From JAOXRU01 sp965247735 (GTDB taxonomy: Bacteria > Bacteroidota > Bacteroidia > Flavobacteriales > Flavobacteriaceae), in NCBI GenBank assembly GCA_965247735.1, contig CBDFHN010000002.1, forward strand, positions 558,001-622,000: 64,000 nt of DNA. The letters run 5' to 3'. The notes beneath the pieces are model-generated. The model was given only the letters and a program-made list of their open reading frames with translations. It had not been told where the DNA came from and did no database searches. This document shows, one piece after another, positions 27,800 through 35,692 of the stretch. Made by a program: the position numbers and the translations under genes. Numbering within the stretch: position 1 is the first letter of the stretch; each line of letters opens with the position of its first letter.

Positions 27800-28291
27800 A
27801 TGAGTATGCCATCTATTCCAACAAATTATACTCACAATTTAAAACCACAAGGAATATTTGATATAGATACTAATATAGAAGGCGGATTAGATACGCGGTT
27901 ATCGGGTGCTTTTAACGCTGTCCATGGAGGTGCTATCGAAACAAAAGTGAGTGGTAAGCTTGCAACAGATAACGTTTTAAAGCTTACAGGAGATCCAAAA
28001 GAACCACTTTGCACAGACAGTAAAATAGAAATTCTAAACTTACCTCGATTTACACTAGAAGATATTAAAGATATCATGAAAGTTAGGGTAAGAATCCCTA
28101 ATTATTCAAATGTTTGCCTAAAAGTATTCGGTGTGGAATTAATGAGTATTTGTATGGGAGGCGAAAGTCAAATTATTACCGAACCTTATATTCCGAATGC
28201 AGCAGAACAATGCAAGGATGATTATTGTGAATCTGACACGAGAGCTTTTCCAAAACCAATGATGAGGAAAATTCCATCAAGTAAAAAATAA
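27800..28291 (+). CDS. Unrecognised Cys-containing protein, first gene of the isoprenoid-linked operon
   Basis: A 163-residue protein I do not recognise. It has no signal peptide and no transmembrane helix. The N-terminal ~60 residues are Gly/Thr-rich and predicted beta (GGLDTRLSGAFNAVHGGAIETKV). A middle stretch (FTLEDIKDIMKVRVRIPNYSNVCLKVFGVEL) looks alpha/beta. Six Cys lie at KEPLCTD, SNVCLK, MSICMG, EQCKDDYC and nearby, so metal binding or disulfides are possible. The start at 27800 lies 39 bases below a good -7 box. The next gene begins 24 bases after its stop, and all seven genes are packed together, so its function should be tied to the isoprenoid enzymes downstream. Confidence 0.6.
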   Translation: MSMPSIPTNYTHNLKPQGIFDIDTNIEGGLDTRLSGAFNAVHGGAIETKVSGKLATDNVLKLTGDPKEPLCTDSKIEILNLPRFTLEDIKDIMKVRVRIPNYSNVCLKVFGVELMSICMGGESQIITEPYIPNAAEQCKDDYCESDTRAFPKPMMRKIPSSKK

Positions 28292-28315
28292 TATAGAATT
28301 AAAATCGCGTGCTTT

Positions 28316-29119
28316 ATGATTACTATAACTTCCGAAACTTCTCAGAAAAAAATAAAAATCGTAGAAAACGAAATCATTCTAAATGGTACTCCTAATGACC
28401 TTAATGGGCATATCCAATTTGTAAATAAACAAAAAGAAGTGCTGCGGATTAAATCTCTAGCTCTTGTAGATAAAAACAAAAAACGAACAAGTACTAATGG
28501 GGCAGATTTTATTAGAGTTGCTGTTAGGTTAAACCCTGGAGAACAAAAGTTAACCGCTATTAATCACGAGCTTCCTTCAACAACAGCACCAGGAATCTAT
28601 GAAGATTATTTGATGTTAGGCAACCAAATGCATAAAGTAAAAATGATTGTGCAACCTGCATTATCCATAGAAATAAACCCCAGTAGCTTTACATTTTTAG
28701 ACAGTTCTCCAGACAAAATGCATACTGCAATTTTAACGCTTACGAACACTGGAAATTTGCCATTTCAGATTCCTGCTTTAAAGCATGGAGTATTGTTAGA
28801 CATGGATTTATACTGTAGAGCTTTTGGAGTTAGTTTTAGAAAAAAGGGTTTAGATACCTATACAACGGCTTTAGATGAAGTCACCAAAAACATTAATGCT
28901 CATTTAATTGACTGGGTTTCAATTTCTGTAGACGAAATAGGTCAAATTGTAAAACCAGGCGATAGCTTAATGCTTCATATTAATTTTATAATTCCGAAAG
29001 ATGCTGATCCCAAGAAAGATTATGAAGGAAATATCAGGTTTTGGAATAAAGAAATCGCTATAGCCATAAAATCGCATACTGAACTAATTAAAACTAGCCG
29101 TAATGGAAAAGCAAAATGA
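28316..29119 (+). CDS. Protein with two Ig-like (NEW3/COG1470-type) domains
   Basis: A 267-residue protein without signal peptide. Two beta-sandwich units can be seen. The first, residues about 20-112, has RLNPGEQKLTA and APGIYEDYLMLGN. The second, residues about 115-255, has TLTNTGNLPFQIP and VKPGDSLMLHINFIIPKDAD. The shared pattern, a PG turn, an alternating strand, a second PG or equivalent and a Y.x.x.I strand, is that of NEW3/COG1470-like domains, usually exported; here it appears cytoplasmic. The stop codon overlaps the next start by 17 bases, a sign of translational coupling. Function unknown. Its role as a scaffold or coat is inference. Confidence 0.6.
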   Translation: MITITSETSQKKIKIVENEIILNGTPNDLNGHIQFVNKQKEVLRIKSLALVDKNKKRTSTNGADFIRVAVRLNPGEQKLTAINHELPSTTAPGIYEDYLMLGNQMHKVKMIVQPALSIEINPSSFTFLDSSPDKMHTAILTLTNTGNLPFQIPALKHGVLLDMDLYCRAFGVSFRKKGLDTYTTALDEVTKNINAHLIDWVSISVDEIGQIVKPGDSLMLHINFIIPKDADPKKDYEGNIRFWNKEIAIAIKSHTELIKTSRNGKAK

Positions 29120-29789
29120 ACCATCATTACAAAAAATCCTTATAGATAACTTCCAAAACATGTCGAAGTTATCTTTAAATACAATGCAACCATTATTTAA
29201 AAATATGGTTGAAACAGCATCTAATCTAAACAATTCCATTTTAAAAGGAAAAATTCCAAGCTTAGATTTATCTTCTTTTCAAACTAGTAAAATTAGTAAC
29301 TGTTGTGCACCAGAAGTAAATTGCCCTCCAAATTCTATTTCGGAAATTACAAAAGAGGCGATGAGCGGGGAACGTATTATAGTACCTTTTGTAGTTAGAA
29401 ATATCAGTTCTACTCAAAAAAAATACCGTGTTGGTATTAGAGAATTAAAAAATATTGATGGCAAACGAGCACCAAAACAACCCATTTTGAATAAAGACCT
29501 CGTAACTATTGAGCCTGGAGGTAGAGAAAGTATATTACTGTCTTTAGATTTAAATAATTTTAATACAGGAGCTACTTATGTTACCGAAATTGTTTTAAGA
29601 GAACAAGATATCAATCAAAATATTTCTTTTACGCTTCATGTAAACAACCATACACCAACAACAGTCTCTCCCTATAACGAAAAACAATACAAACAAAAAT
29701 GGCTTAACTGGCAATCTCATTTTTATTGCGATTCATCAAGTCAAAATAGTGGTAGCGTTAAGCCAAAAATTGTTAAATCCAAATCTTAA
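29103..29789 (+). CDS. Helical N-terminus plus Ig-like domain protein (paralogue 2)
   Basis: A 228-residue protein. Residues 1-55 form predicted amphipathic helices (LQKILIDNFQNMSKLSLNTM). A Cys/Pro linker with NCCAPEVNCPP is near residue 66. Residues about 78-180 are an Ig-like domain with TIEPGGRESILLSLDLNNF as the PG-turn strand. There is no signal peptide or membrane helix. It starts inside the previous gene's last codons and ends 14 bases before the next gene. It shares its layout with the next two proteins, so these genes arose by duplication and then diverged. Function unknown. Confidence 0.6.
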   Translation: MEKQNEPSLQKILIDNFQNMSKLSLNTMQPLFKNMVETASNLNNSILKGKIPSLDLSSFQTSKISNCCAPEVNCPPNSISEITKEAMSGERIIVPFVVRNISSTQKKYRVGIRELKNIDGKRAPKQPILNKDLVTIEPGGRESILLSLDLNNFNTGATYVTEIVLREQDINQNISFTLHVNNHTPTTVSPYNEKQYKQKWLNWQSHFYCDSSSQNSGSVKPKIVKSKS

Positions 29790-29803
29790 TACAGCAGAAT
29801 AAC

Positions 29804-30460
29804 ATGAGTGAAAAGCAAGACAACATTGCTAACGACTTTAAAGATATTGTAAAAGAGATTGTAGAAATTAATACACAATATTTTAAAGAAGGATCTAATC
29901 TAGTTAGTCAATTAAGTGATTCAAATAAGGATAAAAAAACAATCAATCCATTACAACCGGAGTTAATTACTGGAGCGCTAACGGCACTGGTAAAACTTAA
30001 TTTAAATCATTATAAAAACGTAATTGATTTAGGTTTTGAATTTTCTAAAAAAGTTATAAATAATGACTTTGGATCAAATAGTGATGTTAACCCTGAAAAA
30101 AACGAAGTAAAACCTTCTTTTGTTTTAAAAGAAACCGTTTTTATTGGAAGTAACGCTGTACTTCAATTTATTTTAGATAATACAAAAAAAGAGGAAGCTA
30201 CCTGTACTTTTAAAAATTTAGATTTTATAAATGAATCCGACCCGAATAATAGGTATAATTTTAAAACTACATTTTCACCTCAAACATTTAAGTTAAATCC
30301 TGGCGACGTTAAAGCAATAAAAATAGAGGTAAAAATAGGAGCGAAAGTAAAACCTGGAAATTACCAAAGTAAAGTTGAAATATTAGGCTTTGAAGCTGCT
30401 CATTTCCTTATTGATTTGAATGTTATAAAAAACACACCAAAGACTGCTATAAATGGGTGA
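29804..30460 (+). CDS. Phasin-like helix plus Ig-like domain protein (paralogue 3)
   Basis: A 218-residue protein. Residues 1-88 are helical; LNLNHYKNVIDLGFEFSKKV recalls the amphipathic helices of phasins, which coat lipid or polyester granules, but the resemblance is by eye only. Residues about 100-215 are an Ig-like domain with KLNPGDVKAIKIEVKI and VKPGNYQSKVEILG. There is no export signal. Its end overlaps the next start by 8 bases (ATGGGTGA). Function unknown. A granule- or membrane-surface role is inferred from helix type and operon context. Confidence 0.6.
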   Translation: MSEKQDNIANDFKDIVKEIVEINTQYFKEGSNLVSQLSDSNKDKKTINPLQPELITGALTALVKLNLNHYKNVIDLGFEFSKKVINNDFGSNSDVNPEKNEVKPSFVLKETVFIGSNAVLQFILDNTKKEEATCTFKNLDFINESDPNNRYNFKTTFSPQTFKLNPGDVKAIKIEVKIGAKVKPGNYQSKVEILGFEAAHFLIDLNVIKNTPKTAING

Positions 30461-31142
30461 TAAAAAAAAAGAGCCCTTTGGAAAAAAACTAACTGATGAT
30501 TTTTTTAATGCTATAAAAAATGAAGAGCTCGTTTCTGGAGCTCAGAAAGTAATAAATTCTGCTGTAAATGTATTAGAAGGGGAAATTGCGGCAGGAATAT
30601 TAGCAGCTAAAAAAATTGAAAAAAAGATTTTAGATGTAGACGACATCAGAAGCGATCCTGATGATCTCATGAATCGCATACGGAGAGATACCCATGAAGC
30701 TGTAGACCTTTTTTTAGATGCAATCACAGCTCTTTCAAAACAAGTGGGTAATCTAGTATCCACAGTTGATAAAGAAAATGATTTAAAAAGAGAACCTGTT
30801 TCGGAGCCCAAAACAGAAAGCTCAGTAACGCTTTTAAAAGCAGAATCTCCGTTAAAGCCAGGTCAATCCGAAGTTTTTACATTCGTTCTTTTTGAAAACT
30901 CTGAAAAATCTACAAAAATAAAGTTTCAAAAATCGCATTTATTAGGCCCAAAAAATCAAATTATATATTCAAGAGCCCTAAAAGTTATTCCTAAAACGCT
31001 TAATCTAAAACCAAATGAGGAGGTAGAAATTAGTGTTCATTTAAAAGTTCCTAAAAATGTATTACCAGGTAATTATAATGCATTTATTTCTGATATATAT
31101 GGAAGTAGTATTAATATCCTTTTAAAGGTAAAAATATTATAA
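30453..31142 (+). CDS. Helical N-terminus plus Ig-like domain protein (paralogue 4)
   Basis: A 229-residue protein. Residues 1-105 are helical and charged (EIAAGILAAKKIEKKILDVDD, then DTHEAVDLFLDAITALSKQVG). After a linker, residues about 122-229 form an Ig-like domain with NLKPNEEVEISVHLKVPKNV and LPGNYNAFISDIYG. It lacks signal peptide and membrane helix. Its start overlaps the upstream gene, and the prenyl synthase follows after 4 bases. It completes a set of four Ig-like proteins immediately before the isoprenoid enzymes. Function unknown. Confidence 0.6.
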   Translation: MGDKKKEPFGKKLTDDFFNAIKNEELVSGAQKVINSAVNVLEGEIAAGILAAKKIEKKILDVDDIRSDPDDLMNRIRRDTHEAVDLFLDAITALSKQVGNLVSTVDKENDLKREPVSEPKTESSVTLLKAESPLKPGQSEVFTFVLFENSEKSTKIKFQKSHLLGPKNQIIYSRALKVIPKTLNLKPNEEVEISVHLKVPKNVLPGNYNAFISDIYGSSINILLKVKIL

Positions 31143-31146
31143 AGCA

Positions 31147-32175
31147 ATGGATGACCTTTTCATGAAATCCATGCTTGCAGAATATAGCGAAGCAACCTTA
31201 AATGGTATTCATAATTATATTCCAGATAAAGAACCAAAAAAATACCTTTATAATCTTATTGCAGACTACCCAAATCGAGGAGGTAAAGGTTTTAGACCAG
31301 GATTATGTATTGCTTCAACCGTTGCCTATGGAGGTAAAAAGGAAGACGCAAGTAATTCTGCTATTTGCTTAGAACTACTCCACAATGCATTTCTTGTTCA
31401 TGATGATTGTGAGGACGAAAGTTATATGCGAAGAGGCAAACCTACGCTCCATCAAATGACTACTAAGGCTATTGCTATAAATATAGGAGACGCAATGCAA
31501 GCATTGGCTTTGCAACCTTTAACAAAAAATCAATATAGTTTGGGTGACAAAGTTGCTTTGCGTATTTATTCAGAAATTCAACATTTAGTTTTAGAGTCTG
31601 TAGAAGGACAAGCAATGGAATTGGGTTGGAGAAAAGACAATGTTTGTAATCTAAAAGAACGAGATTATTTACAAATGATACTAAAAAAAACATGTTGGTA
31701 TACGTGTATTCATCCCATAAGAATAGGTGCCATTATAGGAACTAAGGGTAAAATAAATCCTGATATTTTCAATCGTTTAGGCTATTTTATGGGAACCTCT
31801 TTTCAAATACAAGATGATGTGCTAAACTTAGTGGCTAACGAAGATAAATATGGGAAAGAAATATGTGGGGATATCATTGAAGGAAAAAGAACCCTTATGC
31901 TTATTCATTTACTAGATAATTGTAAAACAGCAGAGTTTAAAACGATTAAAGAATTCCTCTCCATTCCTATTATAAAAAGAAAACAAGAAGATGCAATTCG
32001 CATTTTACATTTAATGCATCAGTATCATTCTATAGATTATGCTAAAAAAATAGCCAAGAATTTAGCTGGTGCTGCATTAAAAGAATTCTATAGCCTTTTT
32101 TCCAGATTGCCAGAAACAAAAGACAAAACACTAATTAAAAGTATTATTCTTTATATGATTAATAGAGATTATTAA
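31147..32175 (+). CDS. Polyprenyl diphosphate synthase (trans-isoprenyl type)
   Basis: A 342-residue cytoplasmic enzyme that would condense isopentenyl diphosphate with an allylic primer. Motifs: GGKGFRPGL (residues 45-53), first aspartate motif DDCED (86-90) then RRGKPT, and second motif DDVLN (223-227) in FQIQDDVLNLVANEDKYGKEI, followed by GDIIEGKRTLM. The last Asp of the second DDxxD is Asn. This variant is followed by a well-kept GKEI/EGKRT block, so the enzyme is probably active. The residues before the first motif are AFLVH, with Phe at -4 and Ala at -5. Chain length cannot be called. It is separate from housekeeping ispA/ispB context and lies in an operon with a prenyl reductase. Confidence 0.85.
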   Translation: MDDLFMKSMLAEYSEATLNGIHNYIPDKEPKKYLYNLIADYPNRGGKGFRPGLCIASTVAYGGKKEDASNSAICLELLHNAFLVHDDCEDESYMRRGKPTLHQMTTKAIAINIGDAMQALALQPLTKNQYSLGDKVALRIYSEIQHLVLESVEGQAMELGWRKDNVCNLKERDYLQMILKKTCWYTCIHPIRIGAIIGTKGKINPDIFNRLGYFMGTSFQIQDDVLNLVANEDKYGKEICGDIIEGKRTLMLIHLLDNCKTAEFKTIKEFLSIPIIKRKQEDAIRILHLMHQYHSIDYAKKIAKNLAGAALKEFYSLFSRLPETKDKTLIKSIILYMINRDY

Positions 32176-32179
32176 AAAT

Positions 32180-33661
32180 ATGATATCAGTTAGTCCTAAA
32201 ATAAATTATGATTGTGATGTGCTTATTGTTGGTGGAGGCCCATCAGGAAGTGGCTTAGCCTTTCATTTGGCGTCAAAAGGTATAAAAGTTATTGTAGTAG
32301 AAGCAGGAGTGTTTCCAAGGGATAAAATATGTGGTGATGGCGTTAGTCCAATAGCACTTGCAGAACTTGAAAAAATGGGCATTACTGGAACTCAAAAATT
32401 TAAAAAAGCAAACGAAATAAAAAAAGTAGGTTTGTTTTTAAAAAACACTAAAGCCTTTATCAACCTTTCAAAGCCAGATAATCTCCCTTTTCATGCTAGA
32501 ATTATTCCACGATTAGAACTTGATAATTGGATTTATGAGGCAGCAAAAAATGCTGGTGCTACCTATATACAAGGAACACGAGTTATGGGCTATTCTATAA
32601 AGTCCAATTTTGCACTAGTAAATCTAAAAGATGCCAAAAAAACCTTCAGCCTTAAAACAAAATTAATTGTTGGTGCAGATGGTAGTAACTCCACTATAGC
32701 AAGGAAATTACATGATAGGAAACCAAAAGATGACTATCAATTGCTTGGCTTACGTGCCTATTATAAAAATGTGAATGGACCTAGGGATCGCGTAGATATA
32801 TATTTTAATGAAGGTGGATTTCCAGGCATTTTTTGGATGTTTCCAAAAGGTGAAAGCGGAGCAAATATCGGAATTGCAATGATTTCTAAAACATTCCCAC
32901 ATAAACCTGAACATATTAAGAAGATATTAATGGATCATATATCTAATAATCCTGATATTTTAGAACGAATTGGAGATGGAGAAATGGAAGGAAAAATTGA
33001 TGGTTGGCCAATTACTTTTTTCAATGCTAAACAGAAAATTACTGATGATAGAATACTACTGGTAGGAGAAGCTGCTGGTTTAATTAACCCACTAAGTGGC
33101 GATGGCATCCAATATGCTTTATTGAGTGCTGTATGGGCATCAAAAACTATAGTAGAATGCATGAATGCAAATGACTTTTCTTCAGTTGCATTATACTCTT
33201 ATACAAAACAAATACATCAAAAAGTTGCTTATGATTTTGCATTATCAGATTTGCTAGTACAATTGCCAAGAAACAAGTCGTTTACTAAGGTTTGGATGCA
33301 AATATTAACTGTAATGATTGAACGCGCAAAAGAAGATAAAGAGTATGCCGCTATTATTGCTGGCATTTTTGAAGGTACTTATCCCTCGTACAAAGCACTT
33401 ACAGCATCATTTATACTAAAAACATTAAAACAAGGAGGCATAGAAGTAGGAAAGGTATTAAATAATAGTATAAAAAATCCAAATGACACCATAGATACAA
33501 GTCTAGAAGCTACTCAACAATTATTAAAGCTAATTGAGGAGTTAAAAACAAATTCTAAAGCCCATCTGCATTGGGCAGGCACTACTACTACCAAAATTTT
33601 TACTGTTGCAAAACATCTGGCAAAAACTATAGATTTAGAAAAGTTAAAACGAAAATTTTGA
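32180..33661 (+). CDS. Geranylgeranyl-reductase-family FAD oxidoreductase
   Basis: A 493-residue flavoprotein of the geranylgeranyl reductase group, which reduces double bonds in prenyl chains. Seen: the Rossmann FAD motif VGGGPSGSG (residues 17-25), the family motif PRDKICGDGVSP (46-57), the GD-type motif VGADGSNS (about 164-171), and the GEAAGLINPLSGDGIQYAL block near residue 295. No signal peptide; a peripheral membrane place is likely. The C-terminal ~100 residues have helices that may sit on a membrane. It follows the prenyl synthase by 4 bases, which strongly suggests that it acts on the synthase product or a lipid made from it. Other members act on chlorophyll, quinones and archaeal lipids. 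Confidence 0.85.
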   Translation: MISVSPKINYDCDVLIVGGGPSGSGLAFHLASKGIKVIVVEAGVFPRDKICGDGVSPIALAELEKMGITGTQKFKKANEIKKVGLFLKNTKAFINLSKPDNLPFHARIIPRLELDNWIYEAAKNAGATYIQGTRVMGYSIKSNFALVNLKDAKKTFSLKTKLIVGADGSNSTIARKLHDRKPKDDYQLLGLRAYYKNVNGPRDRVDIYFNEGGFPGIFWMFPKGESGANIGIAMISKTFPHKPEHIKKILMDHISNNPDILERIGDGEMEGKIDGWPITFFNAKQKITDDRILLVGEAAGLINPLSGDGIQYALLSAVWASKTIVECMNANDFSSVALYSYTKQIHQKVAYDFALSDLLVQLPRNKSFTKVWMQILTVMIERAKEDKEYAAIIAGIFEGTYPSYKALTASFILKTLKQGGIEVGKVLNNSIKNPNDTIDTSLEATQQLLKLIEELKTNSKAHLHWAGTTTTKIFTVAKHLAKTIDLEKLKRKF

Positions 33662-33703
33662 AATAGATTCTATCAAATTATTGCTTTTGAAAGTGTAGCC
33701 GTG

Positions 33704-34042
33704 TCAATCTAATGAATTCCTCGATGCTTTGTATTGTTCTACAACCTTATCCCTTTTATAAACTCTAAGCAATTGGAAGGCGCCATAATTACCATGGTTA
33801 CTTTTTTTTCCAGAAAAATAATAGGTTACATTTGATAACCTTCCTTTTTTATTAAACTTTACCAAATAACAATTAACAGTCTCAGCTTCTTGTTCAGAAA
33901 TAGGAATACTAGGTTTTACTTTTCTTTCGGTATGGTCTACATTCCAATTGACATAATACCCCGATTGTTCTTGTGAAAAAACCAGAATTGGTAGTAACAA
34001 GACTAGATATACACTGTTTTTAAATACTTTTATCAGCTTCAT
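33704..34042 (-). CDS. Small secreted protein of unknown function
   Basis: A 112-residue protein with a signal peptide (MKLIKVFKNSVYLVLLLPILVFSQ). The mature part is short, polar and beta-like (GYYVNWNVDHTERKVKPS, FSGKKSNHGNYGAFQLL). I do not recognise a family. A longer frame reaches 34144, but that part overlaps the aminotransferase and has no export signal. The chosen start lies 2 bases after the stop codon of the Tat-signal aminotransferase, so the two are co-transcribed. Confidence 0.65.
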   Translation of the reverse strand: MKLIKVFKNSVYLVLLLPILVFSQEQSGYYVNWNVDHTERKVKPSIPISEQEAETVNCYLVKFNKKGRLSNVTYYFSGKKSNHGNYGAFQLLRVYKRDKVVEQYKASRNSLD

Positions 34043-34044
34043 AA

Positions 34045-35196
34045 TTATTTTCCCTCTTTTATCATTTTCATTATTCCAATAAAATCTTCCATCTCCATGG
34101 GAGTCGCTAAACTCACACGTATCCAATCTGGGTATTTTTTCCATCCACCTGGAACCGGAAACACTCCTTTTTCTTGTAAACGTTCTTTAAATCGTTTTGC
34201 CTTCATCACCTTAATAAAAATAAAGTTAGTATGACTTTCTAAACAGTCATATCCCATGCTTTCTAATTGATTGACCACCTCCTTTTTTATACTTGCATTT
34301 TTTTGTCGATACCAATTGATATATTCATCATCTTTTAGTGCTGTAATTGCAGCTGCCGTTCCTAACCTACATATTAGTCCAGAAGAATTATAATGAGTTT
34401 TAGTAATTTTTGCAATTGTTTCTTCCAACCCCATTGCATATCCAACACGTAAGCCTGCCAAACCATATGCCTTAGAAAAGGTTCTAATAATTAGTACATT
34501 TTTTTTTGCTTGTAGTAGTTTTATGGTTGATGGACGTAATTCTGGTGCCACCAATTCTATATACGCTTCATCAATTGCAACTACACAGTCATCAGTAGCC
34601 ACCTCATTACAAAATTGCTCTAAATTATCTGCATCCAAAAGCCTACCTGTCGGATTATTAGGGTTACATAAATACACCAACTTAGTAGTACTTGTCACTG
34701 CCTTTTTTGTTGCCTCCAAATCAATTTTAAAAGCGGAATCCAATGGAACCTGAAGAGTTTTATGTTCAAAAACACGATCTGCAAAACCACCTACAATATT
34801 AAAGGTAAGATCCGGAACAATAATACTATCTTTTGTTGTACCAAAAGCACGCGATAACATGGTTAAAATCTCATAGGAACCATGACCCAATATCACTTGA
34901 TCTTTTGAAATTTCATTTCTAGAAGCTATACTTGATATTAACTCATCACCTGAATATTTATGCAATGTTGCATATCTATTAACATTGATCATCTCTGTTA
35001 ACAACACCTCTTTTACAGGCTCAGAAGGACCATATGGGTTCTCATTAGAAAAATAACGAGTCTTAGCATCTTTTTTTGATAAAACGGATAAGTTATCAAA
35101 AGAATTAGCGCTATATAATGGTGCTACAACTCCAGCAACGGTTGCCATACCTAGAGTTCCTAAAAATCTTCTTCTATTAAAATCTGATGCTTCCAT
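34045..35196 (-). CDS. HisC-like class I/II aminotransferase with Tat signal
   Basis: A 383-residue PLP aminotransferase of the histidinol-phosphate aminotransferase type. Seen: NPNNPTGRLL (residues about 172-181), the PLP aspartate in AIDEAYIE and the Schiff-base lysine in RTFSKAYGLAGLRVGYA (about residue 238). The unusual part is its N-terminus, with EASDFNRRRFLGTLGMATVAG, a textbook twin-arginine export signal. So it seems to be folded with PLP in the cytoplasm and exported. The real histidine-pathway HisC is at 51491-52534, so this is a paralogue with another job, perhaps on a periplasmic amino acid. It heads a two-gene unit with the small secreted protein. Confidence 0.8.
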   Translation of the reverse strand: MEASDFNRRRFLGTLGMATVAGVVAPLYSANSFDNLSVLSKKDAKTRYFSNENPYGPSEPVKEVLLTEMINVNRYATLHKYSGDELISSIASRNEISKDQVILGHGSYEILTMLSRAFGTTKDSIIVPDLTFNIVGGFADRVFEHKTLQVPLDSAFKIDLEATKKAVTSTTKLVYLCNPNNPTGRLLDADNLEQFCNEVATDDCVVAIDEAYIELVAPELRPSTIKLLQAKKNVLIIRTFSKAYGLAGLRVGYAMGLEETIAKITKTHYNSSGLICRLGTAAAITALKDDEYINWYRQKNASIKKEVVNQLESMGYDCLESHTNFIFIKVMKAKRFKERLQEKGVFPVPGGWKKYPDWIRVSLATPMEMEDFIGIMKMIKEGK

Positions 35197-35519
35197 ATTT
35201 CTATAATTTTCATCAAATCTTAGTATAATATGGATGGATTACTATCGAAATCATGATTTCGATACACAAAAAGAAGATTTTATTATAGTAAGTTTTATAC
35301 AATAATTCCGCTCTCAGGGCTTAAAGTATAACTTTTAAGTGTTTTTGTCTTTCAAGCTTGTCTACAAGAAACAAAACAATTAATTAAGAAATAAAATCAA
35401 AATTGAAATACGTCAAGTTTAAGATTCCATGAGCTTCCCTATTTTAAATAGAAACTTAAGCTATTTTTTATGTTTAAAAATTGTAATTTGATGTAAAACT
35501 GAGGACAATGTTATATTCA

Positions 35520-35573
35520 ATGAAAAAATTATCACTTCTCATTGCTAGTTTATTGCCTTTAAGCATTTCTTAA
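35520..35573 (+). pseudogene. Signal-peptide stub of a decayed exported-protein gene
   Basis: ATG at 35520 opens MKKLSLLIASLLPLSIS and stops at 35571-35573. The sequence is a near-ideal Sec signal peptide with no mature protein behind it. The repeat relic begins at 35576, so an insertion or deletion at that point may have removed the rest of the gene. A functional tiny peptide cannot be excluded. Confidence 0.4.
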
Positions 35574-35575
35574 AG

Positions 35576-35607
35576 GATACAAACTCGGAGTTAAGCCCAA
35601 TTAAATT
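35576..35607. repeat. Relic of the 18.5-kb hairpin repeat
   Basis: The segment gatacaaactcggagttaag then cccaattaaatta parallels gatacaagcatcggggaatt then aaaccca...attaaatta of the 18511-18607 element, with a few bases lost. Similarity is moderate. Confidence 0.3.
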
Positions 35608-35692
35608 ACTATAAAATACTTCCTTTTATAGTTCTAAGTGGTAAAATTATTGGTAACAATGAACAGTAGTCCTCACATAAAAAATTATAATT

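Larger units (their letters stand above)
35197..35692. other. 496-base gap with a truncated signal-peptide ORF and repeat relic
   Basis: It contains the 18-codon ORF (35520-35573) and the repeat relic (35576-35607), both listed separately. The rest is AT-rich and shows no gene or terminator. Confidence 0.5.

Noticed and set aside
31147..33661. Isoprenoid enzymes as part of an encapsulin or carotenoid cluster
   Set aside because: No shell protein, phytoene synthase, desaturase, cyclase or prenyltransferase is in the neighbourhood.
34043..34144. Upstream extension of the small secreted protein
   Set aside because: It overlaps the aminotransferase 3' end and would hide the clear signal peptide that starts at 34042.
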